DNA of 64,000 nt, taken from NCBI RefSeq assembly GCF_000972845.2, contig NW_020857941.1, forward strand, positions 246,948-310,947, read 5' to 3'. The position numbers and the translations under genes are program-made. This DNA comes from Larimichthys crocea. Taxonomy: Eukaryota > Chordata > Actinopteri > Sciaenidae. Under the pieces are notes generated by a model. The model saw only the letters and a program-made list of their open reading frames with translations, was not told the DNA's origin and ran no database searches. Below are positions 47,078 through 59,352 of this stretch, in pieces. Within the stretch, counting starts at the first letter, position 1, and every line of letters begins with the position of its first letter.

Positions 47078-47234
47078 TTTGGTGTCTGAGGGTCCCCAGG
47101 TTCATCACTGACTTTTGGAGGATGACCTCTGGACCGTCCACTCTTCATAGACAGACAGCTGGATACTGCAGACTCGGCTCTGGTCCTCCTCTTCCTTTCC
47201 CTCCTCACAATCATTCTCTTCTTCTTCAGTCAGT
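47078..47234 (-). pseudogene. NLRC3-like N-terminal exon 1
   Basis: A probable acceptor CACCTCTCAG and an atypical donor GTACGAG. The first half reads LTEEEENDCEEGKEEEDQSR, an acidic start typical of these proteins. The second half, in another frame, reads SCLSMKSGRSRGHPPKVSDE. A one-base difference between GAC and AGC codons joins or breaks them, so it is a frameshifted exon or sequence error. Confidence 0.6.
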
Positions 47235-47617
47235 CTGAGAGGTGAAACATTCACACTGACTGTGATCTCAGACACAAGAATCAGAAAACAGGTTGGGTTC
47301 AAGAGTCACAAACAAGAATGAGAGAACAGAAACACACACAACAGCTCACACACACGTAGAATATTATGTATTGTGTACAGGAAACAGTCAGAAGAGTTCA
47401 CATGGTCAGGTTTCTTCTTTTAAATCTCTGCTTGTTTTTCTTGTTTCAAGGCAGGTTTAATGTGAATTATTCAGCCAATCACGACCTTTATGTTGAAAGA
47501 AGAAATCAAAGTGTTGAGTTCATTCAAACATTTCTTTCCTCATCTACAGTCCACAGAGAGAAACTGACTCAGAGACTTTGACAGTAAAAGATAAAAATGT
47601 TGGATTAACACTCACCC

Positions 47618-47750
47618 TGCTCAGCCTTCCACTTTTCCTGCCGTCTGCGCGGTCCACGTTAAAAAATGGAGTGGTCCTCCCTGTTCACATCAACCTTGAT
47701 CAGATGTGAGTGTTGGCCCTCCTCTCTCCATTTTACAGGAAACCAGGTGA
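47618..47750 (-). other. Possible 5' non-coding exon of the NLRC3-like remnant
   Basis: On the minus strand, GGAAGGCTGAGCAGG is followed by the strong donor GTGAGTGTT at about 47617. The preceding 130 bases have no sustained ORF and begin in a relatively GC-rich segment. It is in the right place and orientation for a first exon, but this rests on one splice site. Confidence 0.35.
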
Positions 47751-49940
47751 GTTTATCTGTGTGGGTGTGTTGTCGTTTAACACAGGTGTTTATAGTGGGT
47801 CTCTTCGCATGTGTCAACAGACTGGATTAAAATGAGTTTTGATGGGGAAATGAGGTAAATAATATGGTTTTTGTTTCAGTTTTTGAACGAAGGGTGTTTA
47901 AACTAAACTGACTAATCAGAGCTTTCACATTTTTAATCAACGTCATATTTTTGGGGATGAAACGATTGAATTCTTTGTGACTCAAATAATCTGAACTGAA
48001 GTCCATTTTTAACACATTTTTTTTACATTATATTTGTTCATGTTAAATTTCTGTTTTGTGTCAGAGTTTTGAGTTAGACTAATGGTCTGCAAGGAAACCA
48101 GCCTGTTTTCAATGACAGCATGTAGATTACAAGTGCATGTTTTACCACACAAGCAGAATATTTATCATGTATGAAGCTCGATAATGCATATTTTTCAGAA
48201 ATAATGCAAAACTTTTCTCTGTGTCCCAATACTATTTTGCCAACAAGTACAAATCAAATAACTCTTTCCAGAATTAAATTATGACTTGGGAGATAAAAGT
48301 GCTACCAAACACTTGAACGCACCACAGCAGAACAAGAAGATCAGCTGTCCTTGTGATGCATGAAATACTGTACCTGCAATACAAATAGAACATTTATTAT
48401 ATCACAGCACCAAAATGAACAATAATTACAAAGGCATATGTAACCCGGGTAAAAACATGAAGTAAATAAGTGATGGGTACAGTATCATTCAGTAATTAAA
48501 ATCATATAACAGTGAGATGAAAAAGGGTGAAATTCAATTTTAAAAGTCAATGATAAAAAATGGTTCAAAGCAGTTTAGAAATGATTGTGTTTGATGTTTG
48601 AATGTAAAGGACAATGTGTTTCTTGGAAAAGTGTCTGAAGCAGCATTTTGGGGTTAATAGTGATCGTCAAGTCCTCGGTGTTTGAAAGAGAGTGAGCGGG
48701 ATTCAGAGATTTATCCTGAGTTCCATTTGGGAGCTAGAAGTGCACAAACCAGTGTGTAACTTTGTGTGTCTTATGACTGTTTTTTGCAACGACAACCAGT
48801 AAAAGGAGAGTGACAAGCCTGCATCTTGAGAAACGGGGAGGAATTTCTACCGGAGTTCAAGACTGTTTCCGTTTGGGTCCACGCAAATGCCAGTATAGGC
48901 CGAGTCAGTTCATTACAAGTGGACAGATAATTTTCTTGAGGTTAACTTTGACTCCCTCGTCCCCTCAGTTGAACTGCTTGAGGGTTTTGCTGCTGTTTGA
49001 GACAGAGAAGAGACCCAGACAAGAGCGTGGAGCAACCAGGACTTCCCTCGTGAGTTTTCCATCAACGTGGACCACCCATCAACCTGACGGAGCACGTGTT
49101 GAGATGCTGAGCGAGGCTGAATCTGCACCTGGACTGAGGAAGGGACGCGACACACCCAGAATTCAGGTGCGTTCATTTGATTCTGCTCGGTGGAGTGAAC
49201 CGACATTAATTTTGGGCCACAGCGAACACCAGCACGCAACAGGCTGCAACGGTTCATTTTGAGTCCATGATCGTTTTAGTGCCGCTTTAGAGAATTGCAA
49301 TAAGGTGTGTGTGGGCCACATAGTAATGGTTTATTACGTGACTTTGAGTTGGTAAACATGAACTAGTATTTTTAAAAGAAGATAATATTTCAAACTGAGT
49401 TAATCAGCGGTTAAAAACAGTTGATAACTATCTTAAAAGAACGCAAAGCCCTTCCCTAATCAATACAGCTACTAAGGGGAGCGCTACACATACTTAGAAT
49501 ACTATACACTGCTTCAATACCAAGTAATACCTGTGATGTCATATAACAGCCCACTAGATGGGCGCTAATGCCAACTGAAAAAGTTCAAAACCGTTGTCAT
49601 TGTTTTCTATCTGCTCTGGAAGTCCAAATTGAAAAGCAAAAAAATATTTATATTGAATTTTCTGTTTTATCTTTTTATTTCTGAGCATTTTTCCTCATCC
49701 ACCTTGTATAATGTGCAACTTATAAGTCTGTGAGCTTTTTAAAATGTGTCATTTTCTGTTTCATCCAACTTGATTGTGAAGTCTGCTGATATTCTGGATT
49801 TGTCACTATGGACGACCTCTTTCACTTCCATGTCATCAGTTCATCCATTGTTTTGTTGTCACTATAGTTACTTTAGCAGATAAATGTTTTAAAGACAAAT
49901 ATGTATCAGTTTATAAAATAAAAACTAGCCACCATTATCA
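47751..49940. other. Unique stretch, no recognised gene
   Basis: AT-rich to 48.7 kb, then a GC-richer stretch (48790-49265) with ORFs of 150 and 114 codons on opposite strands that overlap and have no domain. That segment may be part of an unrecognised repeat or non-coding exon. Confidence 0.45.
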
Positions 49941-49949
49941 GCTGATCTT

Positions 49950-50240
49950 AGTCCGTACAGTGGTTTAGCACTCACACAAGAAAGGTTTTAGTTCAAACAC
50001 CAGTGTGGGGATTTCTGTGGGGAGTTTTGCATGTGTCCTGTTGTCTGTGTGAGGCCGTTTGTTGTAACTCCCAGAGCCTCCCACACTTTAAAGACAATGC
50101 AGGTGAAGTGGTGAGCATAGTGGTGAATGTGAGGTGTGAATGTTGTTTGTCTCTTTGGTGTCAGCCCGTGATGAACTGCGGACCTGTCTACGGTGGACCA
50201 CGGTGTACGTGTGGCAAGCTGTAGGGACATGTCGCCGGAA
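49950..50240 (+). mobile_element. Degraded tRNA-derived SINE
   Basis: The order of features matches the SINE at 39975: a tRNA-like head remnant (CAGTGGTTTAGCACTCACAC, GGTTTTAGTTCAAACACC), GTGGGGAGTTTTGCATGTG, CCACACTTTAAAGACAATGCAGG, GTGAATGTTGTTTGTCTCTT and GTGTCAGCCCGTGATGAACT. The 3' tail is lost. Older or noisier than the 39975 copy. Confidence 0.65.
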
Positions 50241-50832
50241 CCGGGAGAGCGAATGCGGGTGGTCCAGGACTCTCTTAACGGTGGAGCCTCTTTGCTGCTG
50301 TTGAGGAAGGTGTCATAAACACATTCACAGCAGTAACTGGGAAGACAATTATGTGTTTAGGCCAATTAGAGAGCCTGGGGATTGACAACGGGAGCACTGT
50401 TTATGGGGCCTAAAAAAACATTGATCTTTGCTAACAATTGGTCTTTAGGCCAGGAAAACAGCCTGTCAGCTCCAGCTGCTGTGTTTCATACTCCCGTACT
50501 GGTACATGGAGACAGTAACTTTCAATCTGTCAAAAAACCGAAACTCCGGTCAGCCTGCCCATGAAGTCAACCGCAATGGTGAAATCAACTTGAAAATTGG
50601 TACTCACGCTCACTATTTACAACCGTTACCCCTAACCATGCTGCTAAAGGAACCGGGGGCAGAAAGTGGGCGTCGTACTAGATGATCCTCCAAAACTTTT
50701 CTTTTAACATCTATACATCTTATTCTTTCTATCGTAAATTCTTTCTAGGGATCATCTTTTCTTTCTCGGAGCACATTTCCTCCTTTTTCCTCCGTAGCGA
50801 AGGGGTCTGTCGCTAGGCATTGTACATAACGC
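50241..50832. other. Unique stretch before the duplicated LINE block
   Basis: Nothing recognised. Pyrimidine-rich, CTTTCT-rich sequence lies directly before the duplication edge (50695-50800). Confidence 0.5.
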
Positions 50833-51766
50833 TTGTTAAGTTTTCTGGACTGAAAACTCTGTCACTCCTCAGTTCATTTCCCACAGCAGCATGCGTCAGA
50901 TGGCTCAGTAGGTTCGTAAGTCTTGGTAGCCTAGGGGAGAGTTGGTGAGCCAAACCAGAGCTGAAAAAAGAAGAGAGATATTGACTTAACATTCATCAGT
51001 GGACATAGATAGACTCAAACTGAATCTGCTTTTCATCAGATTCTTTATCTTCAGTTCTTCATTTATCCTGAAATATAAAGAATCTTCTAAATGGAATTAA
51101 CGTGTCTCAGACAGATACTTGAGAAAGCAGCCTAACGAAAGTACCACAAAGCCGAACTGTCACCTATAGTTTCAGAGAATTGCCAATTGGAGCACATTGC
51201 AGAGCCTTTGTACTGGCCTGTCATCCTCTCATGTTTTGTTTGAGAAAGAAGAGGTGAAGAATCAAAAGGAGATGTTTCTTTTTTTTGAACATTCTTTATT
51301 TTAAATTATGCTATAAAGAAACAAAACCAACAACATTACACTAAGAAACAAAACCGAAAACACAACAAACCAGGAACAATTAGTGTCTCAGCATACTCCA
51401 GTCCCAACTCAAGACAAACACACAGATGGACATCCCACAAACTAATCAGATAAGGGGGAGAAAAGTACCCTCCGGCAGGAGACCTCCACAACACAAAAAA
51501 CCACACTACCGAAATAGCTTTTACGACCAGCCGTACCAAATTATCTGTCGGGCCATTCCCAAAATGGGAAATACAGGGCCCACAAAAACCAAAAAACAAA
51601 TCCATTGTACAGAAGTTTTGCCATATTTTCCATCGAATCCACATCTTTAGTCTCTCCGCCATTGTGAAGAGTGGGAGGGGTAGAGTTTAAGCCACACAGG
51701 GTTATCATTTTCCTCGCCATAGTTAGGAGCACTCTGTAATAGGTGGGGGCCTTTCTCTTTCCTATA

Positions 51767-51791
51767 CCCCCCCCCCCCCCCCCCCCCCCCC

Positions 51792-51842
<51 letters not shown>

Positions 51843-51868
51843 NNNNNNNNNNTTCCCCCCCCCCCCCC
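51767..51868. repeat. Poly-C tract with an assembly gap
   Basis: C-only sequence with a single A at 51792, ten Ns at 51843-51852 and TT at 51853. Copy A has only nine C here (31681-31689). A run of about 90 C beside a gap is characteristic of an unresolved homopolymer. Confidence 0.95.
51843..51852. other. Assembly gap (10 N)
   Basis: Ten Ns inside the poly-C tract of the duplicated LINE. Confidence 0.98.
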
Positions 51869-54800
51869 TGGATTTCAAACCCAGTATATAATGTAATGGG
51901 TTCGCGTTGGTGGTAATGTATTTTCAGAATGCTCCGGATTTCTGCTTGGATCCTTGCCAAATGGAGTCAACATCCGGGCAATCCAAAAGTATATGAGTGT
52001 TGGTCGCCGATCTCTTACATTTCTCCAGCATATAATGGTATCTTATTTTTGTCCTATTTTGAAGTCCCTGAAAGGTTGGGCGTGAGGCGTACTCGGGGAT
52101 TTTAGGTTCCATGAATTCTGTTGCCACATTGGCTATGAGTGATTGTTATACCTGTTAACACCACCACTCTCCCACTCTTCATCCTCACTAACAAATTCAT
52201 TTCCGTCCCACTTTTCCTTTAATCTAAGGTTTCCGAGAAATGTGTTTGTAAATGTTGTATACAATTAGATACTATTTTTCATTTTTACCTATTCTCTTCT
52301 AACGTTTTACTAAAAAGTGTTAAATGGTGATGGTGGTTGTTTCAAAGAGTCCATTCGGTGTGCGACAAAAGATATCCTTCATGTAACATACCTAAAGAAT
52401 CCTTAGACACAATCCCATCTTTCTCTTGTAGTTGCTTAACATGACCTATAAGAATATTTCTCCATCAAAACATTTGGTTTATGGTTATTATCCTTCCCGC
52501 CCAGACCCGGAACCAGATCATCCCTTGTTTGGCAAGAAATCACAATTTTAGAATCTTACTGCACGAGATATGTTAAAAGTGCGCACCTATTTTTTTCCTC
52601 ACCAGTGGACCAAACCGCTGTCGGGTACACAGCATCCATTCATTTTCAATTTTAAATGCTCTCCATTTCTTTGTTCCAAAACGGGCATGACCTCAAGAGG
52701 ACTAGGGCACGCGCCATCTCTCAGACAATTCCAGTTTGTTTCCCTCTTCTTGTACAACCCACTCGCCAAAACATCACGGAGTTTGTGCGCCCATAATATA
52801 GTTCATCAAACATGGCCAATACTAAGACCTCCTTTTTCCTTTGCGGTCTTACTAGCAATTTTTGTCTATTCTAGGCCTTTCCGCTTTTGCCAGATAAAAG
52901 CCGACGAATCATTTTATCCCACCATTTTGAAAGTTGAAGCTGGTAATCCAAATAGGCAGCGATGGAAGAGAGTATGTCAACGGGGAGAATTCCTCCTGGA
53001 ACTGTTTCGATTCTACCCTGAGAGGGCCAGAGGAAGAATCTCACATCGAGCCAAAATCTGATTTTCTATTGTGTGATTAATCTGCCATAATTTTCCTTAT
53101 AATTAATTGTGAGGTTGTGTTGTAATCTTAAGTGCCTAAATATTAATCCTCTATTTGACCAGCTATTGTTAAATGCAATCATCTTTATCTACTCTGTTGG
53201 CCACTCGCTCCTACTAGCAATCACGGCCTCTGATTTGTTTTGTTAAACTTGTACCCTGATATTTCCCCAAATTCCCCTAGCAGGCCCAAAAAACACTGGG
53301 ATCGATTCAAGGGGTCAGTATATACAGACAATCACATCATCTGCATTCATAGTTGAGATTTTATGCGTCACTCCCTATCGATACCTCACTCTATTCTAGG
53401 AATTGTTCGTATAATTTTACTCGCCAGGGCTCCTATACCTGATAGCGAAAGTAAAGGTGTGAAAGGGGGCATCCTTCTCGTTCTCTTTTCAAGCCACAGT
53501 TCTTTGATTGTATAACCACCTGACCCGCATTTTGCACATGGGTCCCGAATATCAACACCCCAATCCAGCTGATTTAAACAATCTGTATGAAATCCCATTT
53601 TCCCAGTGTGTGTTTCAAATTGCCAATCACCCTGTCGATGCTTTTCTCAGACATCTAGGCTGGCTAGACGCTGAGTGTTTCTTGTTTTTGTTTAGCCCTG
53701 AGATCACGTTTAGAGTTCTCCTGGAATTATTTATCCTGAAGCGGCTGTGGGTGATAACCAGTTTGATCTGTTTGCTTATGGTACATATTACACATTTGAA
53801 TTCGTTCGCCAGTATTGTGGTTTAAAATTTTGCGTCGCAGCAGAGCAAATATTGTTGCGAGGAAAAAGTTTGTGGGTCTTTGCCTTCCTTGCGGATTATG
53901 TTATTATTGTTCGGACCAAGATTGGGTAGGAGGGTCGTTTCTTCGTTAAGGGGCATAATTAAATACACCTCTCTAAAGGCGGGCGCGTAACTTCACCTTG
54001 ACACATTTATAGATTCCACTTGGATATCATCTACTCCCGGCACCTATTATCTTAAAACTTTTTGGTTTCCTCAATCTCCTTTTTTGTGCTTTTGGATTGT
54101 CCTCATCGTTTGGAGCACTTTCAATAATTTGGTAACGTTAATTTTTCCTAATTACAGTTTTATCTTTTCTATCTTTTTTCTGCGATCTCCTGATAACTAA
54201 ATGTCTCATAGTACAAAAGGAACAAGCTTCTGCTCTGTATTTAGGGTGGGATATCGTTCTTTTTCAGTAACAGATTCACTATTTTTGCACAGTACGATCT
54301 GATTGTGCTTGCCGCAGTTTGAAAATGCAGTAGGGCCTGCTGCCCTATTTCCTGCTTAGTAATATTTTTGGTTGGCAACAGACAATGCTCCCTCAGCCTT
54401 GTGTCAATAAATCATTTAATCTGTTTGTCTGTGCTGTGTTAGAGAGATTTCAAACTATTTTCCGTCTTCTTCTTTTAATGCTCTCTTTATAACTCCTGTG
54501 TGAGTTTTCTAACCTCCCTTGTTTCTTTTATCATGATTCTTTTTTGTTTGGATGAATGAATTTGAAAAGAGCATCTTAATTTCCCCTTAATCACCGCTTA
54601 GCGCTTCCCATTAAGATGGATTACTGAAACTTCCAAATTATCATTGGTTCCATTCTTCTGTCCAATCTTTTTTCTATACTCTTGACTATACTCTCGGATT
54701 ATGATCAGAAGTGCAAACATCATTCTTCATGTTTAGTTTGTTTTTCACTCACTAAATTTATTGACATGCCCACTGGGCCTATGGTCGACTATCGTTATAG

Positions 54801-57336
54801 GTTCATATGGCAGTTTTTGACTTTTATAGGCGTCCCTTTTAACACACAAACAAAGTCTATCCTAAGAGTAAGCCTTGTGAACCTTTGAGAAAAAGTATAA
54901 TCACGATCTTTGGGATGTACTTTTGACGCCATATATCCACCAGCCCCAGTTTCCTCAATCATATTGCTCAATATTTTAGTTTTCTGTAGTACAGGTCCTC
55001 TTCAAATGGATGTTATCTAACTTTTGGTTCAACACCACATTGATAAGTCCCCTCCCACATGATGAATCCTTCGCAATGCATGGTCAAAAGCAGCGTAGTA
55101 ATTTCTTTAAAGAAGCTGGGAGTCATCTTCATTTGGTGCGTAAATTGTTTACAAGGGACCATCTTAACACCTCTGATTGCCACCCACCACCAAAATGTTA
55201 GCGCCCTTCTCCTGTCTTCATACGTATTCTCTGCGGTAAAACCAAGTGATCTATGACACAAAATTGCAATCCTCTTTTTTACCCGCTTCAAATGAAGCAC
55301 TGAAAACCTGCCCCTACCCATTCCCTTCTAAGCTTTTTGTGTGTTCTGTATCTTTAAGGTGGTCCTCCTGGAGTAAGCAATGGAACAATTCAATCTTTTT
55401 AGCTGATTCATAATTTTCTTCTCTTTATGGTGATGATTACTGCCATTTATATTGTACAAACTAACTTAGCGTCAACTTGTCCATTTCTGTAACTTATATT
55501 TAATCTGAACATGATGTTTTACTATCCTGATAGCATTCTTCTATGAAACGTACCTTAAGTGAAATCAACACTAAAAAAACAAAAAAGTAGTAGTTATCTT
55601 GGACAGTATTGTTTTGCTGAGAGACACCGAACATTGAAAACCCAGAAAGAAACCGAAAATTTCTGAAACATAAAAAAACCAGCAGTGAGCTTCCAAGACA
55701 CCAGTGGATTCCCCTGAAATGAATGAAACAGAGTCTTAACCTACAAACAGACTCAGGGACTACCACTCCCGATCTTCACTGGGCAGAGAGAGAGGTCTCT
55801 CTGGATAGGTGCACAAAGTGCAGCTGCGACGGTCTCACAGGTTGTCCCAGAATGTCCTCATGTCGCCTTGGTAGCGAAGTTCGCTTCATAGAGGTGGTAT
55901 CCTTCCCCCCCAACCCCACCGACCCCAATACTCCTCTTTATTTTCCAATCCAATATATAGCCTGTATCCATTGTTTCCAGACCGTAATTTACGTTAAACA
56001 AAGCACTCATTTTTTTCTACTAAGCAAGTCCAGTTTTCATAGTCTCTTCTGTCTGTTATTATTTTTCATCATTACTCACGCCAGCGGCTCTCGCCTCTCT
56101 GTATTCACCCTGGACGAAGGCTCTAATCTCCGCTGGATTCAGCTGTTGGTTCTTCCTCCGGTTTTTCTGCTTGTATCGACCATCCTTCTCGTGTCAGCTC
56201 CCTTTCCAACATTTCCCGGTCCTCCATTGCTGTTTCGATGCCAAGTTCTTTCCATGTTGAGTGTGCCTCCAGGATGAGTGAGGGGAACAGCCTTTTGGCC
56301 ACCATCCAGATCAGCGGCCTATCTGGGCTGGTATGGCGGACTGTGCCCTGATGTTCCTTTCTTTTAACTTTTCTACACCTCTCGGACTTTCTTCCTTTTC
56401 CTTTGCAGGTCAGGAGCGTAGTCATGGTCAAAATAGTCGTATGCTCTTGAAACTGAATATTTCTTTGTTTTCCAAGCCCGCAGCAGCACCTTTTGTTTCA
56501 CTTAAAGTCCAGAAAACCGAGCTATAATGGTCTCGGTGGCGCAGCTGCGGCCTGGGCTTCGGGCCTAGCGCTCTGTGAGCTCTCTCCAGTTTAATGTCGA
56601 CTTCTTCTTCAAACTCTAACGAAGTGCTCAGAAAGTCTGTTTATAAAGGACAGCCTGTCACCCCCTCCGCGCCTTCTGGAATACCGTACAGCCTGTGTTT
56701 GTTGCTTTGCGGCGGAGTCTGTTTTCCATGCATCGCATTTGGCCGTGAGATTAGCCTCCCTCTGTAACAGGTAGCCCAGTGCCTCTCCTGCCGTATACTT
56801 CTGTCTTCTGCTGTACTCACTCTGTTCTCTGCGGGTCGAATTTCTGTCCAGCCTCTCCGTTCGTTGTTTAAGCTCCTCCATGGCTGCCTCCACTCGGAAA
56901 GGAGTCACTGTTCTCCTGTCGGAGTTTCCTCAGCTCCGTCAGCATCGGTAGTATGCAGCAGTATGCCTTATTAATGTGTTTTTAATAGTGCTGTCAAAAT
57001 TAACGCGTTAATTTTGTCGATTAATTTTAAAGAATTACGCGTTAAAAAAAATTAACGCAATTAACGCGGTTTTGTTTACTTCCGTGGCGGCCGCCATTTT
57101 GGATGTGGCAAAGTAGAGCTTTGTTTCCCAGATATATTAGTGTGTGTGTGAATGGGGTATAAGAGGGCATTAACTAAAGCCCTCACTGAGACTGCGCCCT
57201 GGGCGGTCGCCCACATTGCCCACAGCTAAAACCGGCCCTGCTTGTTTTAGTTTACGGGCAGATCTGCCACATCCAATATGGCGGACACGTTAACGTATCG
57301 CAGCAACGGACCAACCTGCTCAGTGAGGCGTCTGTT

Positions 57337-58856
57337 GTATGTAGTCTATGATCTATCCTAACTAAAGGAGAGTCTGTTAAATGTCTATGATCTATCCTAA
57401 CTAAAGGAGAGTCATGTATATATGTCTATGATCACCTAACTAAAGGAAGTCTATGTATATATATCTATGATCTATCCTACTAAAGGAAGTCTATGTATAT
57501 ATGTCTATGATCTATCCCTAACTAAAGGAGAGTCTATGTATATAGTCATGACTATCCTAACTAAGGAGAGTCTATGTAATGTCTATGATCTGTCCTAACT
57601 AAGGAGAGCATGTATATAACTATGATCTATCCTAACTAAAGGAGAGTCTATGTATATATACTATGATCTATCCTAACTAAAGGAGAGTCTGTGCATATAT
57701 GTCTATGATCTACCTAACTAAGAGAGAGTCTATGTATATGTCTATAATGCTATCCTAACTAAAGGAGAGTCTATGTATATGTCTATGATCTATCCTAACT
57801 AAAGGAGTCTATGTATATAGTCTTGATCTATCCTAACTAAAGGGAGTCTATGTATATATATCTATGATCTATCCTAACTAAAGGAGAGTCTGTGTATATG
57901 TCTATAATCTATCCTAACTAAAGGAGAGTCTATGTATATATGTCTATGATCTATCCTAACTAAAGCAGAGTCTATGTATATATATCTATGATCTATCCTA
58001 ACTAAAGGGGAGTCTATGTATATGTCTATAATCTATCCTAACTAAAGGAGAGTCTATGTATATATATCTATGATCTATCCACTAAACGAAAGAGAGTCTT
58101 GCATATATGTCTATGATCTATCCTAACTAAAGGAGAGCCTATGTATATATGTCTATGATCTATCCTAACTAAAGGAGAGTCTATGTATATATGTCATGAC
58201 TATCCTAAACTAAAGGAGAGTCTATGTATATGTCTTATGATCTGTCCTAACTAAAGAGGAGTCTATGTATATATATCTATGATCTATCCTAACATAAAGG
58301 AGAGTCTATGTATATGTCTATAATCTACCTAACTAAAGGAGAGATCTATGTATATATTTCTATGATCTATCCTAACTAAAGGAGAGTCTGTGCTATATGT
58401 CTATGATCTATCCTAACTAAGGAGAGTCGATGTTATATGTCTAATCTATCCTAACTAAAGGAGAGTCTTGTATATATGTCTATGATCTATCCTAAATAAG
58501 GAGAGTCTATGTATATATGTCTATGATCTATCCTAACTAAAGGAGTGTCTATGTATATATATCTATGATCTATCCTAACTAAAGGAGAGTCTATGTATAT
58601 ATATCTATGATCTATCCTAACTAAAGGAGAGTCTGTGTATATGTCTATAATCTATCCTAACTAAAGAAGATCTATGTATGATTGTCCTAGGATCTATCCT
58701 AACTAAAGCAGAGTTATGTATATATATCTATGAATCTATCCTAACTAAAGGAGAGTTCTATGTATATCGTCATAATCTATCCTAACTAAAGGAGAGTGAT
58801 GTAATATATATCTATGTCAGTCAAACATCTATCCTAACTAAAGGAGAGTCTATGGC
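57337..58856 (+). repeat. ~42-bp minisatellite inside the hAT element
   Basis: About 35-38 units. Core CTATCCTAACTAAAGGAGAG, then TCTATGTATATA and TGTCTATGAT, with unit-length variation of 34-46 bases from gains or losses in the TATA part. The array ends at the start of the BED-finger ORF: the last unit runs on as GAGTCTATGGCGG. Unit variants (GTGTATATGTCTATAATC; TATATATCTATGATC) alternate in small blocks, suggesting higher-order spread. Indels within units may partly be read error. Confidence 0.93.
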
Positions 58857-58862
58857 GGAAAG

Positions 58863-59144
58863 ATGGATAAGGACGTACTTTTAGGGGGAACATTTCATTT
58901 TAAAAAGTTGCCCGACGGCCCGTTGGACAAAAACAAGGCAATTTGCACAGTTTGCAAAGCCGAATTTAAATTCCACAGATGTAACACGACTTTAACATAT
59001 CACTTCAAAGCAAAACACCCTGCTGAAATTACCTCCATGGGACCTCGCCAGTCTACACTACAGGAGTGTGGCACTCGTCAGTATATTTCCTCATTCTGGC
59101 TTTTTTCTGTTTGCACTGTGCATATGTGCACCTTAAGCCAATAA
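58863..59144 (+). pseudogene. BED-type zinc finger from a hAT transposase (N-terminal only)
   Basis: 93 codons: residues ~10-51 carry FHFKKLPDGPLDKNKAICTV, with the finger C-x2-C (ICTVCKAEF) and a His pair in TYHFKAKH, spaced as in BED fingers. GPRQSTLQE follows, the linker usual before the RNase H-like transposase domain. The rest is lost: the frame runs into ISSFWLFSVCTVHMCTLSQ and stops. In the whole enzyme this finger binds the element ends. An upstream ATG at 58853 leads only to a ten-codon frame. Confidence 0.75.
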
Positions 59145-59352
59145 AATGAATGAATTTAAATATACTTTCTCTGTGTTTATTCTACATTAATTTGATCATT
59201 TTACATAAATAAATATTCATTATAAGCTTCAGTCTCAGAAAAATGCATTTAATTTATTGATAGATTAATCGCGATTAATCGCGATTAATTACATAAATTT
59301 TTGCGATTAATTAGTTAATTTTTTTTAATCGATTGACAGCCCTAGTTTTTAA

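Larger units (their letters stand above)
50833..56946 (-). mobile_element. L1/Tx1-like LINE with flank, duplicated copy B, indel-ridden
   Basis: Same order and orientation as 30743-36724. ORF1, endonuclease, RT and knuckle can all be followed, but one-base gains and losses occur about every 15-40 bases, so the longest frames are about 100-180 codons. Substitutions are fewer than indels. It shares the TAA between endonuclease and RT with copy A (AGAGCATTAAAAGAA near 54475). It ends in the first codons of ORF1 (CAGCATCGGTA) about 30 bases before the hAT element. Confidence 0.85.
56986..59344 (+). mobile_element. hAT-type DNA transposon, internally deleted and expanded
   Basis: The left end is TAGTGCTGTCAAAATTAACG and the right end, reversed, is TAGGGCTGTCAATCGATTAA: TIRs matching over the first dozen bases with one difference, followed by subterminal GCGATTAA/ACGCGTTAA repeats. 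Inside are about 320 bases of ordinary sequence (GGCGGCCGCCATTTTGG and ACCAACCTGCTCAGTGAGG), a ~1.5-kb minisatellite, a BED-finger ORF and an AT-rich end. No transposase catalytic domain remains, so it could move only with help from another element. Confidence 0.88.
56978..59352. other. 8-bp target-site duplications of the hAT element
   Basis: GTTTTTAA at 56978-56985 and again at 59345-59352, directly abutting the two ends of the element. Eight bases is the hAT superfamily standard. Confidence 0.93.

Noticed and set aside
48810..49262. 150-codon plus-strand ORF opposite a 114-codon ORF
   Set aside because: The two overlap antisense, neither has a recognisable motif, and the GC-rich composition makes long chance frames likely.
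57337..58856. CRISPR-like appearance of a long regular repeat array
   Set aside because: Units are contiguous with no unique spacers, vary in length, and lie inside a eukaryotic hAT element.
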